Assembly: GCF_001418005.1 (NCBI RefSeq)
Contig: NZ_LIOL01000001.1
Span: 666,139 to 730,138, forward strand
From: Chelatococcus sambhunathii
Lineage (GTDB): Bacteria > Pseudomonadota > Alphaproteobacteria > Rhizobiales > Beijerinckiaceae
Direction of reading: 5' to 3'
DNA length: 64,000 nt
The notes beneath the pieces are model-generated. The model made no database searches. It had not been told where the DNA came from and saw only the letters and a program-made list of their open reading frames with translations. Both the position numbers and the translations under genes were made by a program. Positions 8,891 through 16,839 of the stretch are shown one piece after another; the stretch's first letter is position 1; every line of letters begins with the position of its first letter.

Positions 8891-8915
8891 AACGAAGCGC
8901 GGCCACCTTCGTTCC
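8891..8915 (-). promoter_or_regulatory. EcfG (general stress response) promoter of the pfpI-like gene
   Basis: On the minus strand GGAAC (8915-8911), a 16-base spacer and CGTT (8894-8891) match the alphaproteobacterial EcfG consensus exactly. Transcription would begin near 8884, leaving a leader of about 30 bases before the ATG at 8854. The same element occurs upstream of ecfG, csbD and phyR in this window. Confidence 0.8.
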
Positions 8916-9048
8916 GCGGCGAAGGGCGAGATGCGCCGCAGGGACCCGCGCGACGATGTCGCAGCCTGCCGCGGCGACACCCACTGGCCGGCGGGGCGCG
9001 AGGCGCTAACGTATCGGCCCCGCGATTTTTCGACTGAAGGGCGACCCG

Positions 9049-9396
9049 ATGAGCGACAGCCGCACCGTTCTCCTGTTCTCCTACGGCACCCTGCAGCAGG
9101 AGAACGTGCAGCTCGCCTCCTTCGGTCGGCTGCTCGACGGCAGCGACGATGCCATGCCGGGATACCGGCAATCCTTCGTCGAGATCACCGATCCGGAGGT
9201 CGTCCGCACCAGCGGCAGCCGCTTCCACCCCATCGTCGTGCCCACCGGTGACCCGGCCGACCGAGTCCCCGGCAAGGTCTTCGCCATCACCGAGGCCGAG
9301 CTGGCGGCCGCCGACGCCTACGAGGTGGCGGACTACCGGCGCATCCTCGTGCGCCTCGCCTCCGGCCGCGAGGCCTGGGTCTACGTCAAGGCCTGA
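9049..9396 (+). CDS. Gamma-glutamylcyclotransferase-like (AIG2/GGCT fold) protein
   Basis: 115 residues. The N-terminal FSYGTLQQ is the substrate-binding loop signature of the GGCT/AIG2 family, followed by a small beta-barrel with PGKVFAITEAELAAADAYE, where a Glu in the last segment is the usual catalytic acid. Bacterial members such as YtfP-like proteins may remove or rearrange gamma-glutamyl groups, but most are uncharacterised. It stands alone on the plus strand, is divergent from the pfpI-like gene, and ends 10 bases before the convergent TRAP permease. Confidence 0.88.
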   Translation: MSDSRTVLLFSYGTLQQENVQLASFGRLLDGSDDAMPGYRQSFVEITDPEVVRTSGSRFHPIVVPTGDPADRVPGKVFAITEAELAAADAYEVADYRRILVRLASGREAWVYVKA

Positions 9397-9406
9397 CCTG
9401 CCGGCC

Positions 9407-11578
9407 TCAGCCGAGGCCGGGCGCCGCCGCGCGCCGCATGGCAAGGATCTGGCGCAGGACGACCGGGCTCGCGAGGGCGACGCCGGCGAGCGAGCTCGTC
9501 AGCCCCGGCGCCACGGTGGGCAGCGCCGCGATGCCGATGAGCCACCGCTCCCAGCCGGCGAGCGGGGCAAGGCCATAGCCGGCGAAGGCCGCTGAGAGCA
9601 GCGTGATGCCGATGAGGCAGCCCGCCGTCGTCGTCAGGAAGTCCGGCCAGTTGAAGCCCTGTGTAACGATGAGCATAGCCGGGCCATAGACAAAGACGAA
9701 GGGCACCAGCACCTTGCCGAGTGCGAGCCGAAAGGCCGTGTTGCCCGTGCGGAACGGGTCGGCGCCCGCCATGCTGGCGCCAGCATAGGCCGCAAGGGCA
9801 ACGGGCGGCGTCACATCCGCCAGTACCCCGTAGTAGAAGACGAAGAAGTGGGCCACCACGGGTTCGATGCCGAAGAGCGCGAGCGTCGGTGCCGCCACCG
9901 TCACCATGATGATGTAGTTGGCCGTCGTCGGCACGCCGCAGCCGAGCAGGATGCAGACGATGGCGGTCAGCACGAGGGTGAAGAAGAGCGTGAGCCCCTT
10001 GTCGCTCAGGAGTTCGCCTGGTACGACCGAGAGTACCCCTTGGCCTATCTGCGCCGCAAGGCTCGTGACGATGTAAGAGATCTTGAAGCCGACACCCGTC
10101 AGCGTGACGATGCCGATGATGATGCCGACGGTCGCGGCAGCGGCTCCCACCGATATGGCATATTTGGCGCCCACCACGAAGCCGTCGGCGACGTCGATGA
10201 CGAGCGCCTTGTGCCGATCGTCGCGCAGCCAGCCAGCGACGCCGAGTCCGATGGCGAAGAGCACCATCGGCACCGAGAACCAGAGCTGCGTGACGACGCC
10301 GAAGGCCACCGCCATCGCGAGCGCCACGAAATAGCCGACGGTGATCGCCGGCACGCGCGCGAGGCCGACGATCATGCAGGCGGTGATGCCCCAGAACGCG
10401 GCGAGATAGGGTGTATAGCCCGAGAAGAGGATCGTGAGCAGCGCGGCGAGCGGCATCAGCGTCTGCCAACCCTCGCGCAGCACCTTGAGCGGATTCGGCA
10501 GTTCGGCCGCGGTCAGGCCGCGCAGGCCGGCCTTCTTCGCCTCGAAATGCACCTGCGCGAAGACGCCGTAGAAATGCATGAAGGCAGGCACGGCGGCGGC
10601 GAGGATGACGCTGGTATAGGCGATGCCGAGGAACTCGACCATGAGGAAGGCCGCAGCCCCCATGATCGGCGGCGTGATCTGCCCGCCGGTCGACGCAGTC
10701 GATTCCACCGCCGCCGCGAAGTGGCGCGGATAGCCGAGCCGGATCATGGCCGGAATGGTGAGCGAGCCCACCGTCACCGTGTTGGCGATAGACGAGCCGG
10801 AGATCATGCCGAAGAGCGCCGATCCGAAGATCGAGATCTTCGCCGGCCCGCCGGCAAAGCGCCCGGCGACGCAGGAGGCGAGATCGATGAACAGCTTGCC
10901 GAGGCCGATGCGCGTCGCCAGCACCCCGAACAGGACGTAGTGGAAGACATAGGTCGCCACGACGCCGAGCGGGATGCCGTAGATGCCTTGGCTCGTCAGG
11001 TAGAGGTGGTTGACGATGTTGGACCAGGAGGCACCCGGATGCTGGAAGATGCCCGGCATGGAGGGGCCGAAATAGGCATAGACCATGAGGCCCGTCGCGA
11101 TGATCGGCAGGGGCCAGCCAACGCCACGCCGGGTCGCCTCGATCAGCGTGACGATCATCAGCGTGCCCATGAGGACGTCGGTCGGCGTCGGGTTGCCGAC
11201 TCGGAAGGCGAGTTCGCTGAAGATCCACGGCACGTAGAGGCTGGCAGCGACGGCGGCGACGGCCAGGATCCAGTCGAGAAGCGGGATGCCGCCGGGACGC
11301 CACCAGCGCGAGGGCGCGAGCCTGTCCTGGTCGACCTTGCGGGCGGCAAAGACGAGAAAGATGAGGCCGACGACGAAGGCCATGTGGATGCCGCGATGCG
11401 TCGTCTCGCGCAGGAGGCCGAAGCCGGCCGTGTAGTAATGGAATGACGACAGCGCGAAGAGCAGCCCCGCGACCAGCCACGCCACGCCCGGCTGGAGCGG
11501 GCGGAAGCGCATCTCCGGATCGAACTTCTCCTCGAGCGACCGGCTCTCGGTCACCGTGTGAAGATTTGCATTGGTCAT
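9407..11578 (-). CDS. TRAP transporter fused permease subunit (DctQM type, TAXI family)
   Basis: 723 residues, the length of a 4TM/12TM fusion. The first part (about 30-190) has several hydrophobic segments corresponding to the small DctQ subunit. The remainder is the large DctM-like channel with conserved stretches such as FGMISGSSIANTVTVGSLTI and GQITPPIMGAAAFLMVEF. It sits in the inner membrane and imports an organic anion with Na+ or H+ coupling, using the binding protein encoded just upstream. Start at 11578 (MTNANLHTV) is a choice: no strong ribosome site is visible, and the frame is open to an ATG at 11650 inside the inverted-repeat region. The substrate is unknown; TAXI systems often carry dicarboxylates or glutamate. 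Confidence 0.93.
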   Translation of the reverse strand: MTNANLHTVTESRSLEEKFDPEMRFRPLQPGVAWLVAGLLFALSSFHYYTAGFGLLRETTHRGIHMAFVVGLIFLVFAARKVDQDRLAPSRWWRPGGIPLLDWILAVAAVAASLYVPWIFSELAFRVGNPTPTDVLMGTLMIVTLIEATRRGVGWPLPIIATGLMVYAYFGPSMPGIFQHPGASWSNIVNHLYLTSQGIYGIPLGVVATYVFHYVLFGVLATRIGLGKLFIDLASCVAGRFAGGPAKISIFGSALFGMISGSSIANTVTVGSLTIPAMIRLGYPRHFAAAVESTASTGGQITPPIMGAAAFLMVEFLGIAYTSVILAAAVPAFMHFYGVFAQVHFEAKKAGLRGLTAAELPNPLKVLREGWQTLMPLAALLTILFSGYTPYLAAFWGITACMIVGLARVPAITVGYFVALAMAVAFGVVTQLWFSVPMVLFAIGLGVAGWLRDDRHKALVIDVADGFVVGAKYAISVGAAAATVGIIIGIVTLTGVGFKISYIVTSLAAQIGQGVLSVVPGELLSDKGLTLFFTLVLTAIVCILLGCGVPTTANYIIMVTVAAPTLALFGIEPVVAHFFVFYYGVLADVTPPVALAAYAGASMAGADPFRTGNTAFRLALGKVLVPFVFVYGPAMLIVTQGFNWPDFLTTTAGCLIGITLLSAAFAGYGLAPLAGWERWLIGIAALPTVAPGLTSSLAGVALASPVVLRQILAMRRAAAPGLG

Positions 11579-11590
11579 TGTCAGGGACAC

Positions 11591-11695
11591 GGCAATGGGC
11601 AGTCGGCAGTCGTCGGGGCTGTCTGCCCCAAAAGGCTTGGCAGCAGGCAATCGCGCCTCGGCGGCCGGGATCCCGACTGCCGACGGCCGATTGCC
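11591..11695. repeat. Large imperfect inverted repeat between TRAP genes
   Basis: The left arm GGCAATGGGCAGTCGGCAGT plus CG (11591-11612) and the right arm at 11674-11695 pair at 20 of 22 positions, with a 61-base loop that carries further GGCAATCG-like words. It fills nearly all of the 135-base gap between the binding-protein gene and the permease gene. In the transcript it could limit read-through or stabilise the upstream part, giving more binding protein than permease. This role is inferred. Confidence 0.7.
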
Positions 11696-11713
11696 TACTG
11701 CCTCTCCAGGCTC

Positions 11714-12697
11714 TTACTTCAAGAGGCCGGCTTCCTTGTAGAACTTCTCGGCGCCCGGATGGACCGGGATGCCCGCGCCGGCGAGCGCCGTCTCCTTGCG
11801 GATGAGCTTGCCCTTCGCGTGGCCGGCGTCGAGCGCCTGGCGGGTCTTGTCACTCCACAGCGCCTTGACGATCTCGTAGACGACATCATCCGGCACCTTC
11901 GAGGAGGTCACCCACTGGGCGCCGACGGCGAGCGTCTTGACGGCACCGACGCCCTTGTAGGTGTCGGCCGGAATCTCGTCGGCCGCGAAGAACTTGTATT
12001 CGTTCATGATCTTGGCCGCGCCTTCGCCGTCGATCGGCACGATGTCGATGCCGGTGGAACTGGTCGCCGCGAGTTCCGCGATGGCGCTCGTCGGATAGCC
12101 GCCGACGAAGAAAAAAGCGTCCATGCCGCCGTCGCGCATCTTCTCGGCCGCCTGGTTCGGCTTCAGATAGTCCGCCGCCACGTCCTTCTCGGTCAGGCCC
12201 CAGCCGCCGAGGATGATCTTGGCATCGACGAGGGTGCCCGAGCCAGGCTCGTCAAGCGACACGCGCTTGCCTTTGAGGTCGGCGACCGACTTGATGTTGG
12301 CGGCCTTGGAGACGACGAGGTGGATGCTCTCCGGATAGAGGTTGGCGATGAGCCGCAGCACGTCGACCTTGCCCTTGCCCTCGAACAGGCCCGTGCCCGT
12401 ATAGGCCCAGTAGGCGACGTCCGCCTGGCTGAAGCCGGATTCGATGGCGCCGGAGGCGATGCCGTTGACATTGGCGACGGAGCCGTTGGCCGCCTGCGCC
12501 GTCACGATGAGATTGGGCGGATTGGAGACCGCGTTGGCGATGAGGCCGCCAACGGGATAGTAGGTGCCCGCCGTGCCGCCCGTGCCGATGCGGAAGAAGG
12601 CCGGCCCCTGCGCGAAGGCTGCGCGCCCCATGAGCGCAGCCGCGCCGAGCCCCAGACCGAGCCGCGCGACATCGCGGCGCGAGAACAGTTTCTGCAT
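11714..12697 (-). CDS. TAXI family TRAP transporter solute-binding protein
   Basis: 327 residues. The N-terminus has a Tat-like signal (SRRDVARLGLGLGAAALMG, cleavage after AFA near residue 29), so it is probably exported folded to the periplasm. The mature part begins with FFRIGTGGTAGTYYPVGG, a hallmark of TAXI binding proteins, and holds LKGKRVSLDEPGSGT in the middle. Start at 12697 is supported by GGAAGG about 10 bases upstream. It is the first gene of a two-gene unit with the fused permease and should be the more strongly expressed one. A small hairpin (GCGGGC-ACAC-GCCCGC, 12718-12733) lies in its leader. Confidence 0.93.
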   Translation of the reverse strand: MQKLFSRRDVARLGLGLGAAALMGRAAFAQGPAFFRIGTGGTAGTYYPVGGLIANAVSNPPNLIVTAQAANGSVANVNGIASGAIESGFSQADVAYWAYTGTGLFEGKGKVDVLRLIANLYPESIHLVVSKAANIKSVADLKGKRVSLDEPGSGTLVDAKIILGGWGLTEKDVAADYLKPNQAAEKMRDGGMDAFFFVGGYPTSAIAELAATSSTGIDIVPIDGEGAAKIMNEYKFFAADEIPADTYKGVGAVKTLAVGAQWVTSSKVPDDVVYEIVKALWSDKTRQALDAGHAKGKLIRKETALAGAGIPVHPGAEKFYKEAGLLK

Positions 12698-12877
12698 GAT
12701 CGATTGCCTTCCGAGATGCGGGCACACGCCCGCGGCCGCCGATGACGGCGCTTTCACGAGCTTAGATCAGGAAGCTGCGGATTTGAAAGCTGCCCCGCGA
12801 CGTGCTCCACGATCCTATTCGCCGCCCGGGCGCACCTTGCCGTTGACAGCAGGCTTGATGATGCCGCGAATAACGCC

Positions 12878-13780
12878 ATGGATGCACGTCCGCCGACCAT
12901 CGCGGAACACGCGCTCGACCCCTCTTTGCCCGCCGACGAGGCCTTGCGACAGCTCGCGCGTGCCCTCCTCGCCGACATGTCCCGCGCGCTCGACACATTC
13001 GACACGATGCCGGCGCCGGCCGCCCATGAGACGCGGAAAGGCATCAAGGCACTGAGAGCGCTTTTGCGCCTCGCCGACCCGGCATGCGGGCAACTCGGCG
13101 ATATCGACACGCAGCTGCGCGACAGCGCAGCACTGCTCGCGGGCGCACGTGAGGCGCGCGTCCTTGCCGGAACCCTCGGCGACCTGGTACCCCGCGCCAG
13201 AGGCACGGCCGCTGCCCTGCTGGCCCGACTGTGCCGGTGGGCCGACGAATATGCCACCATCGCCGAAGCCGAGGCCCTCGGCCACCGGCGCGCGGCACAG
13301 GTGGCCGAGATCTTGCTCCGACTGGCCGCGGGCGTCGACAATTGGCCGCTGCCGGACGCGTGGCCGCACCTCATCAAGGGCGCGAAGCGCACCGTGCGCC
13401 GCGCGCGGCAGCGCCTCGCGAAGGGCCTCGCCAGCGGCGACGCGGAGGAACTGCATGCCGCGCGGCGCTGGGTCGTGCGCCATCGCTACCATCTCGGTTT
13501 TCTCGCGGCCGCGGGCCGGCTCACCGAGACGCGGCGCAAGCGCATGCAGGACCTGCGCGATCTCCTCGGTCGCCACCACGACCTCCATGACGCCCGCCAG
13601 ACCATCGCGCGCGCCCGCCTCGTCGATGGGGCGGAATTCGCCGCCATCGACTCCCTCGTCTGCAGCGAGCAGCGGCGGCTGGAGAAGAAGATCGCCCGTG
13701 CCGCGGACAGGCTGTTCGACGGCGACAGCCGACGCCTCGCCAGGGCCTTGAAGGCCACCTTCGGCAAAAAGGCCGGCTGA
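12878..13780 (+). CDS. CHAD domain protein
   Basis: 300 residues, almost all helical and rich in Arg/His/Ala. The first four-helix unit shows HETRKGIKALRALLRL and the second LHAARRWVVRHRYHL, the two copies of the conserved basic His motif. CHAD domains bind polyphosphate, and some proteins localise to polyphosphate granules. No CYTH domain is fused and no polyphosphate kinase gene is in the window. It lies next to the ecfG gene, converging on it with only six bases between the stop codons. A link to stress-time polyphosphate is an inference from position. Confidence 0.87.
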   Translation: MDARPPTIAEHALDPSLPADEALRQLARALLADMSRALDTFDTMPAPAAHETRKGIKALRALLRLADPACGQLGDIDTQLRDSAALLAGAREARVLAGTLGDLVPRARGTAAALLARLCRWADEYATIAEAEALGHRRAAQVAEILLRLAAGVDNWPLPDAWPHLIKGAKRTVRRARQRLAKGLASGDAEELHAARRWVVRHRYHLGFLAAAGRLTETRRKRMQDLRDLLGRHHDLHDARQTIARARLVDGAEFAAIDSLVCSEQRRLEKKIARAADRLFDGDSRRLARALKATFGKKAG

Positions 13781-13795
13781 GCGCGCTCAGCCGGC
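13772..13795 (-). terminator. Perfect palindrome / terminator shared by CHAD gene and ecfG
   Basis: GCCGGCTGAGCG followed directly by its exact complement forms a 24-base perfect palindrome that contains both convergent stop codons (TGA at 13778-13780 and, on the minus strand, 13789-13787). On the minus strand it is followed by C and TTTTT (13770-13766), so it should terminate the nepR-ecfG transcript. In the plus direction there is no U-tract, so it may only impede read-through. Confidence 0.75.
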
Positions 13796-14350
13796 GCGTG
13801 CCGCGGGAGCCGGCTGCTCCAGGACCGCCTGCCATTCGGGATCGGCGCTGAAATCGGCGCCGTTCTCGACGGAGAGCATCTGGGCAAGGCGCGTGCGCGC
13901 CCGGTTGATGCGGCTCTTGATGGTACCGAGCGCGCAGCCGCAGATCTCCGCCGCTTCCTCGTAGGACATGCCCGCGGCCCCTACGAGCACGAGCGCCTCG
14001 CGTTGGTCGGCAGGCAGGGTCATCAGGGCAGTACGGAAGTCACACATGTTCATGTGGTCGAGCTGCGAGGGCGGCATGGCCTGTGCTGCGGCGGCACGGC
14101 CGTCGACATCCTCGACCTCGCGGCTGCGCTTGCGATATTCTGAATAGAAGGCGTTGCGCAGGATCGTATAGAGCCAGGCGACCATGTTGGTACCCTCAGT
14201 GAAGGAACCCAAATTGGCCCAGGCACGGATGAGCGCTTCCTGAACGAGATCATCTGCACGATCCGGATTGCCGGCGAGCGACATAGCGAAAGCTCGCAGG
14301 CTCGGGATGGCCTTCAGCAGATCCTGCTTGGTCTTCTCAGTCGGCTGCAT
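13787..14350 (-). CDS. ecfG: ECF sigma factor of the general stress response (EcfG type)
   Basis: 187 residues. Sigma region 2 covers about residues 15-85 (SLAGNPDRADDLVQEALIRA, then TNMVAWLYTILRN). Region 4 lies at about 110-165 with LPADQREALVLVGAAGMSYE and the recognition helix CALGTIKSRINRAR. In EcfG proteins a short C-terminal extension follows, as seen here. EcfG directs RNA polymerase to GGAAC-N16/17-CGTT promoters and is held by NepR until PhyR-P titrates it. The ATG at 14350 overlaps the nepR reading frame by 14 bases, so the two are co-translated, and the operon has its own EcfG promoter (positive feedback). Confidence 0.94.
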   Translation of the reverse strand: MQPTEKTKQDLLKAIPSLRAFAMSLAGNPDRADDLVQEALIRAWANLGSFTEGTNMVAWLYTILRNAFYSEYRKRSREVEDVDGRAAAAQAMPPSQLDHMNMCDFRTALMTLPADQREALVLVGAAGMSYEEAAEICGCALGTIKSRINRARTRLAQMLSVENGADFSADPEWQAVLEQPAPAARAG

Positions 14351-14642
14351 CGGCTGCCCCCTGCTGACGATCGAGCTCTTCGAGGAGTTGACGGAAGCGA
14401 TCCGGCACCGGCTCGTCGAGAACATCGTCGTACATGGCTCTGAGGCACCGCGTCAGGTGCTCCGGCAGCGGCGCAGCCAGTTGCACGGCCGGGAACGGCG
14501 CAATAGCTGCACCGTTCTTTTCGCCGACCATGAGGGATCCGTCATCCGTCTCGCGCATCCGAACGGCTGGCCCGCCGCCGACGGCAGCATCACGGCGTCG
14601 GTTGCGGCCGTCTCCGGCTCTTCCGTCGCTCGTCATGGACAT
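14337..14642 (-). CDS. nepR: NepR family anti-sigma factor
   Basis: 101 residues. The two-helix NepR core is at about 60-91: PLPEHLTRCLRAMYDDVLDE then PVPDRFRQLLEELD. This core binds either EcfG or phosphorylated PhyR. The N-terminal 55 residues look disordered and are longer than in many NepR proteins. The ATG at 14642 was chosen because GGAG lies about 9 bases upstream; internal ATG codons at 14636 or further in are possible. It is encoded directly before, and overlapping, ecfG, the classic arrangement. A second NepR is encoded at 16943-17221. Confidence 0.93.
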   Translation of the reverse strand: MSMTSDGRAGDGRNRRRDAAVGGGPAVRMRETDDGSLMVGEKNGAAIAPFPAVQLAAPLPEHLTRCLRAMYDDVLDEPVPDRFRQLLEELDRQQGAADAAD

Positions 14643-14702
14643 AACAAGGTCTCCATAAACGCTGTCACGATCATCATACAGTCCTGTGCTTCTCCATCCA
14701 CC

Positions 14703-14727
14703 AACGTGGCTCCGGACGAGAAGTTCC
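14703..14727 (-). promoter_or_regulatory. EcfG promoter of nepR-ecfG
   Basis: Minus strand: GGAAC (14727-14723), 16-base spacer, CGTT (14706-14703). Exact consensus. Start of transcription is expected near 14696, about 55 bases before the nepR ATG. It makes nepR-ecfG autoregulated and lies back-to-back with the csbD promoter. Confidence 0.85.
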
Positions 14728-14752
14728 GACCGATCGGCGACGATGTGCGGAC

Positions 14753-14778
14753 GGAACCATCGCTGCTGCATGGACGTT
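14753..14778 (+). promoter_or_regulatory. EcfG promoter of csbD and following genes
   Basis: Plus strand: GGAAC (14753-14757), 17-base spacer, CGTT (14775-14778). Exact consensus with the longer permitted spacing. It points at csbD (start 14841), leaving a leader of about 55 bases. The outer ends of the two divergent -35 elements are only 25 bases apart. Confidence 0.85.
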
Positions 14779-14840
14779 CTTTCCAGGCAAAGCCGGTACG
14801 GCAATGCGACCTTTCAGAATTCCTTGCAATGGAGATGGAG

Positions 14841-15038
14841 ATGAACTGGGATCAGATCGAAGGTAACTGGAAAAAGTTCAAAGGCATGGCTCAGCAGCAG
14901 TGGGGCAAGCTCACCGATGACGACCTCGACGTCATCGAGGGCAAGCGGACGGAACTCGTCGGCCGCCTCCAGGAGCGCTACGGTTATGCCAAGGAACAGG
15001 CCGAGCGCGAGGTCGAGACCTGGCTGAACCGGCACTGA
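14841..15038 (+). CDS. CsbD family stress protein
   Basis: 65 residues. MNWDQIEGNWKKFKGMAQQQ followed by WGKLTDDDLDVIEGKR is the standard CsbD fold signature, and YGYAKEQAEREVETW ends the helical bundle. Small cytoplasmic CsbD proteins accumulate under general stress in many bacteria; their biochemical role is unknown. Two other in-frame ATGs (14829, 14835) exist; 14841 was chosen because GGAG lies 6 bases upstream and the family normally starts MNWDQ. An EcfG promoter precedes it. Confidence 0.93.
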   Translation: MNWDQIEGNWKKFKGMAQQQWGKLTDDDLDVIEGKRTELVGRLQERYGYAKEQAEREVETWLNRH

Positions 15039-15074
15039 GACGCCGTCGCGCATGTCAAAAGCGAGGAGGAGAGG

Positions 15075-15425
15075 ATGGCCACCAAGACCGATGACGGGTC
15101 CGCCGAGGCGAGTGAGTTGCGACGGGAGATCGATGCCCTCAAAGGCGACATCGGCCGTCTGACCGAGGCGATCTCCAATCTCCTTCAGCGCGAACTTGAG
15201 GAAACCGGCGAGCGCGTGCGCACGGCAGCCGGCGAGACGATGGACCGCTTCACGGCGACGGCCGAGGACCTCGCCCGGGCCACGCGCGATGCGGCCGCCG
15301 ACGCCGAGCGACGGGTGCGGTCCGTCGGCTCTGAGATCGAGCGCAGCATCGAGCGCAATCCGCTCACGGCGGTGCTGATCGCCGGCGGCATCGGTCTCAT
15401 CCTCGGCATGATGAGCCGGCGGTGA
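15075..15425 (+). CDS. DUF883 (ElaB/YqjD-like) membrane-anchored protein
   Basis: 116 residues. A long amphipathic, probably coiled-coil region (about 12-90, rich in Glu/Arg/Ala with heptad spacing) ends in a C-terminal transmembrane helix NPLTAVLIAGGIGLILGMM and a short Arg tail. This is the layout of YqjD/ElaB proteins, which are C-tail anchored and bind ribosomes in Escherichia coli stationary phase. GGAGGAGAGG lies just upstream of the ATG. The gene is 36 bases after csbD and overlaps the next gene, so it is probably part of the EcfG-driven csbD unit. Confidence 0.85.
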   Translation: MATKTDDGSAEASELRREIDALKGDIGRLTEAISNLLQRELEETGERVRTAAGETMDRFTATAEDLARATRDAAADAERRVRSVGSEIERSIERNPLTAVLIAGGIGLILGMMSRR

Positions 15426-15880
15426 TGGGTGGGGTGCTCTCGCTCGTCACCGGCGCGGTCCGCCAGCAGGTGCAGAAGGGTGCGGCACGCATCGTGCGCG
15501 GCATCGTTCTGGGCCTGCTGGCCGCCATCTCACTCGGCATCGGACTCGTCTTCGCCGCGATCGCCGCACATCGGTGGCTTGAACAGCTCTATGGGCCCAT
15601 CGCCGCTCCGCTGATCATCGCCGGGGCCTTCGTTCTCGCGGCCACGATCCTTCTCCTGGTGATGCGTGCCGGCCGCGCTCGGCCGCGCGCTATCGCAGCC
15701 GGAACGGCCGCGACGACGGGCTTGCCGCGGCACGAGGCGCTCGAAGCCTCCGCCCTGGCGGCGGGGCGCGAACTCGCCCGATCACTCGACGGCAAGCAGC
15801 TGATACTCATCGCGCTGATCGCTGGCTTCGTCTCTGGGCGCCTGCTGGAACCTCCCGGACGATCGGCTCAGAAGAAATAG
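15422..15880 (+). CDS. Small membrane protein, YqjE/phage-holin-like
   Basis: 152 residues from GTG (15422), overlapping the previous stop by four bases; an ATG three bases on is also possible. Two adjacent hydrophobic helices (about 28-50 and 62-82) form a hairpin like that of YqjE-type proteins, and a third weak hydrophobic stretch is near 126-140. No enzymatic motif is visible. In enterobacteria yqjD-yqjE form the same pair, so a joint membrane role with the DUF883 protein is plausible. Confidence 0.7.
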   Translation: MMGGVLSLVTGAVRQQVQKGAARIVRGIVLGLLAAISLGIGLVFAAIAAHRWLEQLYGPIAAPLIIAGAFVLAATILLLVMRAGRARPRAIAAGTAATTGLPRHEALEASALAAGRELARSLDGKQLILIALIAGFVSGRLLEPPGRSAQKK

Positions 15881-15896
15881 CCGTTAGGAAGGCCCC

Positions 15897-15926
15897 CTGC
15901 CGCGCCCCTCAGCGGAGGCGCGGCAG
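15897..15926. terminator. Hairpin between convergent genes (probable terminator)
   Basis: Perfect 10-base stem CTGCCGCGCC / GGCGCGGCAG with a 10-base loop in the 54-base gap between the YqjE-like gene and phyR, which converge here. No clear U-tract on either side, so termination efficiency is uncertain, but position and stem strength fit a bidirectional barrier. Confidence 0.55.
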
Positions 15927-15934
15927 CGGCACGA

Positions 15935-16747
15935 TCAGCTCGCCGCTGCGACCGGCCCTGCCTGATGCGAGCGCCGCTCGAAGAACAGCGCCTGACTGAT
16001 GACCGCCTTCACGGCATCGGGGCTGAAAGGCTTTGTGACGAGGAAGGTCGGCTCGGGCCGCGCGCCGGTCAGCAGTCGCTCCGGATAGGCCGTGATGAAG
16101 ATCACCGGCATTTCGGCCTCGGCCAGGATGTCGTTGACCGCATCGAGGCCGGACGAACCGTCGGCAAGCTGGATATCGGCGAGCACCAGGCCCGGCCGAT
16201 GCCGCTTCACGGCTTCGAGGGCCTCGCTATGCGTCCGCGCCACGTCGATGACCCGATGGCCGAGGCTTTCGACCAGCGTCTCGAGATCCATGGCGATGAT
16301 GGGCTCATCCTCAATGATGAGAATGTCGGTCGCAAGCTGTTCCGAGAGTTCCTTGCCAGCCTCGGCGAGAAGCGCAGCCGCCTCGTCCTCACTGCAATTG
16401 AGGGCCTGGGCTACATGCGCAGTCGGGAACCCCTCCACCGCCGCGAGGAGAAAGGCGACCCGCGGGCGCGGAGTCAACTGCTCAAGGCGCGTGAAGCCTT
16501 CATCCTGCGCCTCCGTACCGGTGGCGGCAGGCGCCTTGTCAGGCTGGGCAGACTGCCAAACGGTGAGGAAAACGCGATAGAGCGCGACACGCAGGTCGAT
16601 CTGCCGGTCGAGCGCCGCCGGATCGGCCAGAATCGCCTCCAATGTCGCGACGGCATAGGCATCGCCTCCGCTCTGGCTGCCCGCGAGCACACGCGCGAAA
16701 CGGCGCAGGTAGGGTAGATGGGGAGCAATCGCTTGAGCGAGGGACAT
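15935..16747 (-). CDS. phyR: PhyR, anti-anti-sigma response regulator of the general stress response
   Basis: 270 residues. The N-terminal half (about 1-130) is an EcfG-like sigma domain (LPYLRRFARVLAGSQSGGDA; LTPRPRVAFLLAAVEGF), used as a decoy for NepR. The C-terminal receiver (about 140-260) has acidic residues IIEDEP, phospho-acceptor Asp191 (LVLADIQLADG), the FATGUY-type segment FITAYPE and Lys239. Phosphorylation opens the protein and lets the sigma-like part sequester NepR. Start at 16747 has AGAGG upstream. A perfect EcfG promoter lies 93 bases upstream, so phyR is itself in the regulon. It is divergent from the second nepR. Confidence 0.95.
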   Translation of the reverse strand: MSLAQAIAPHLPYLRRFARVLAGSQSGGDAYAVATLEAILADPAALDRQIDLRVALYRVFLTVWQSAQPDKAPAATGTEAQDEGFTRLEQLTPRPRVAFLLAAVEGFPTAHVAQALNCSEDEAAALLAEAGKELSEQLATDILIIEDEPIIAMDLETLVESLGHRVIDVARTHSEALEAVKRHRPGLVLADIQLADGSSGLDAVNDILAEAEMPVIFITAYPERLLTGARPEPTFLVTKPFSPDAVKAVISQALFFERRSHQAGPVAAAS

Positions 16748-16839
16748 GAACAACCTCTGTTTCGTTGTCGTCGTCTGCACACCGCCATCGCGGTGGGGGC
16801 CGCCCCGCCACTGGCGCGGCGACAGCACCATCATGACCA

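Noticed and set aside
9848-11446. 532-residue open frame on the plus strand
   Set aside because: Antisense to the TRAP permease and dominated by Arg/Asp/His; no motif.
14268-14840. Upstream extension of the csbD frame
   Set aside because: The open frame runs antisense through nepR and over both EcfG promoters; the CsbD fold starts at 14841.
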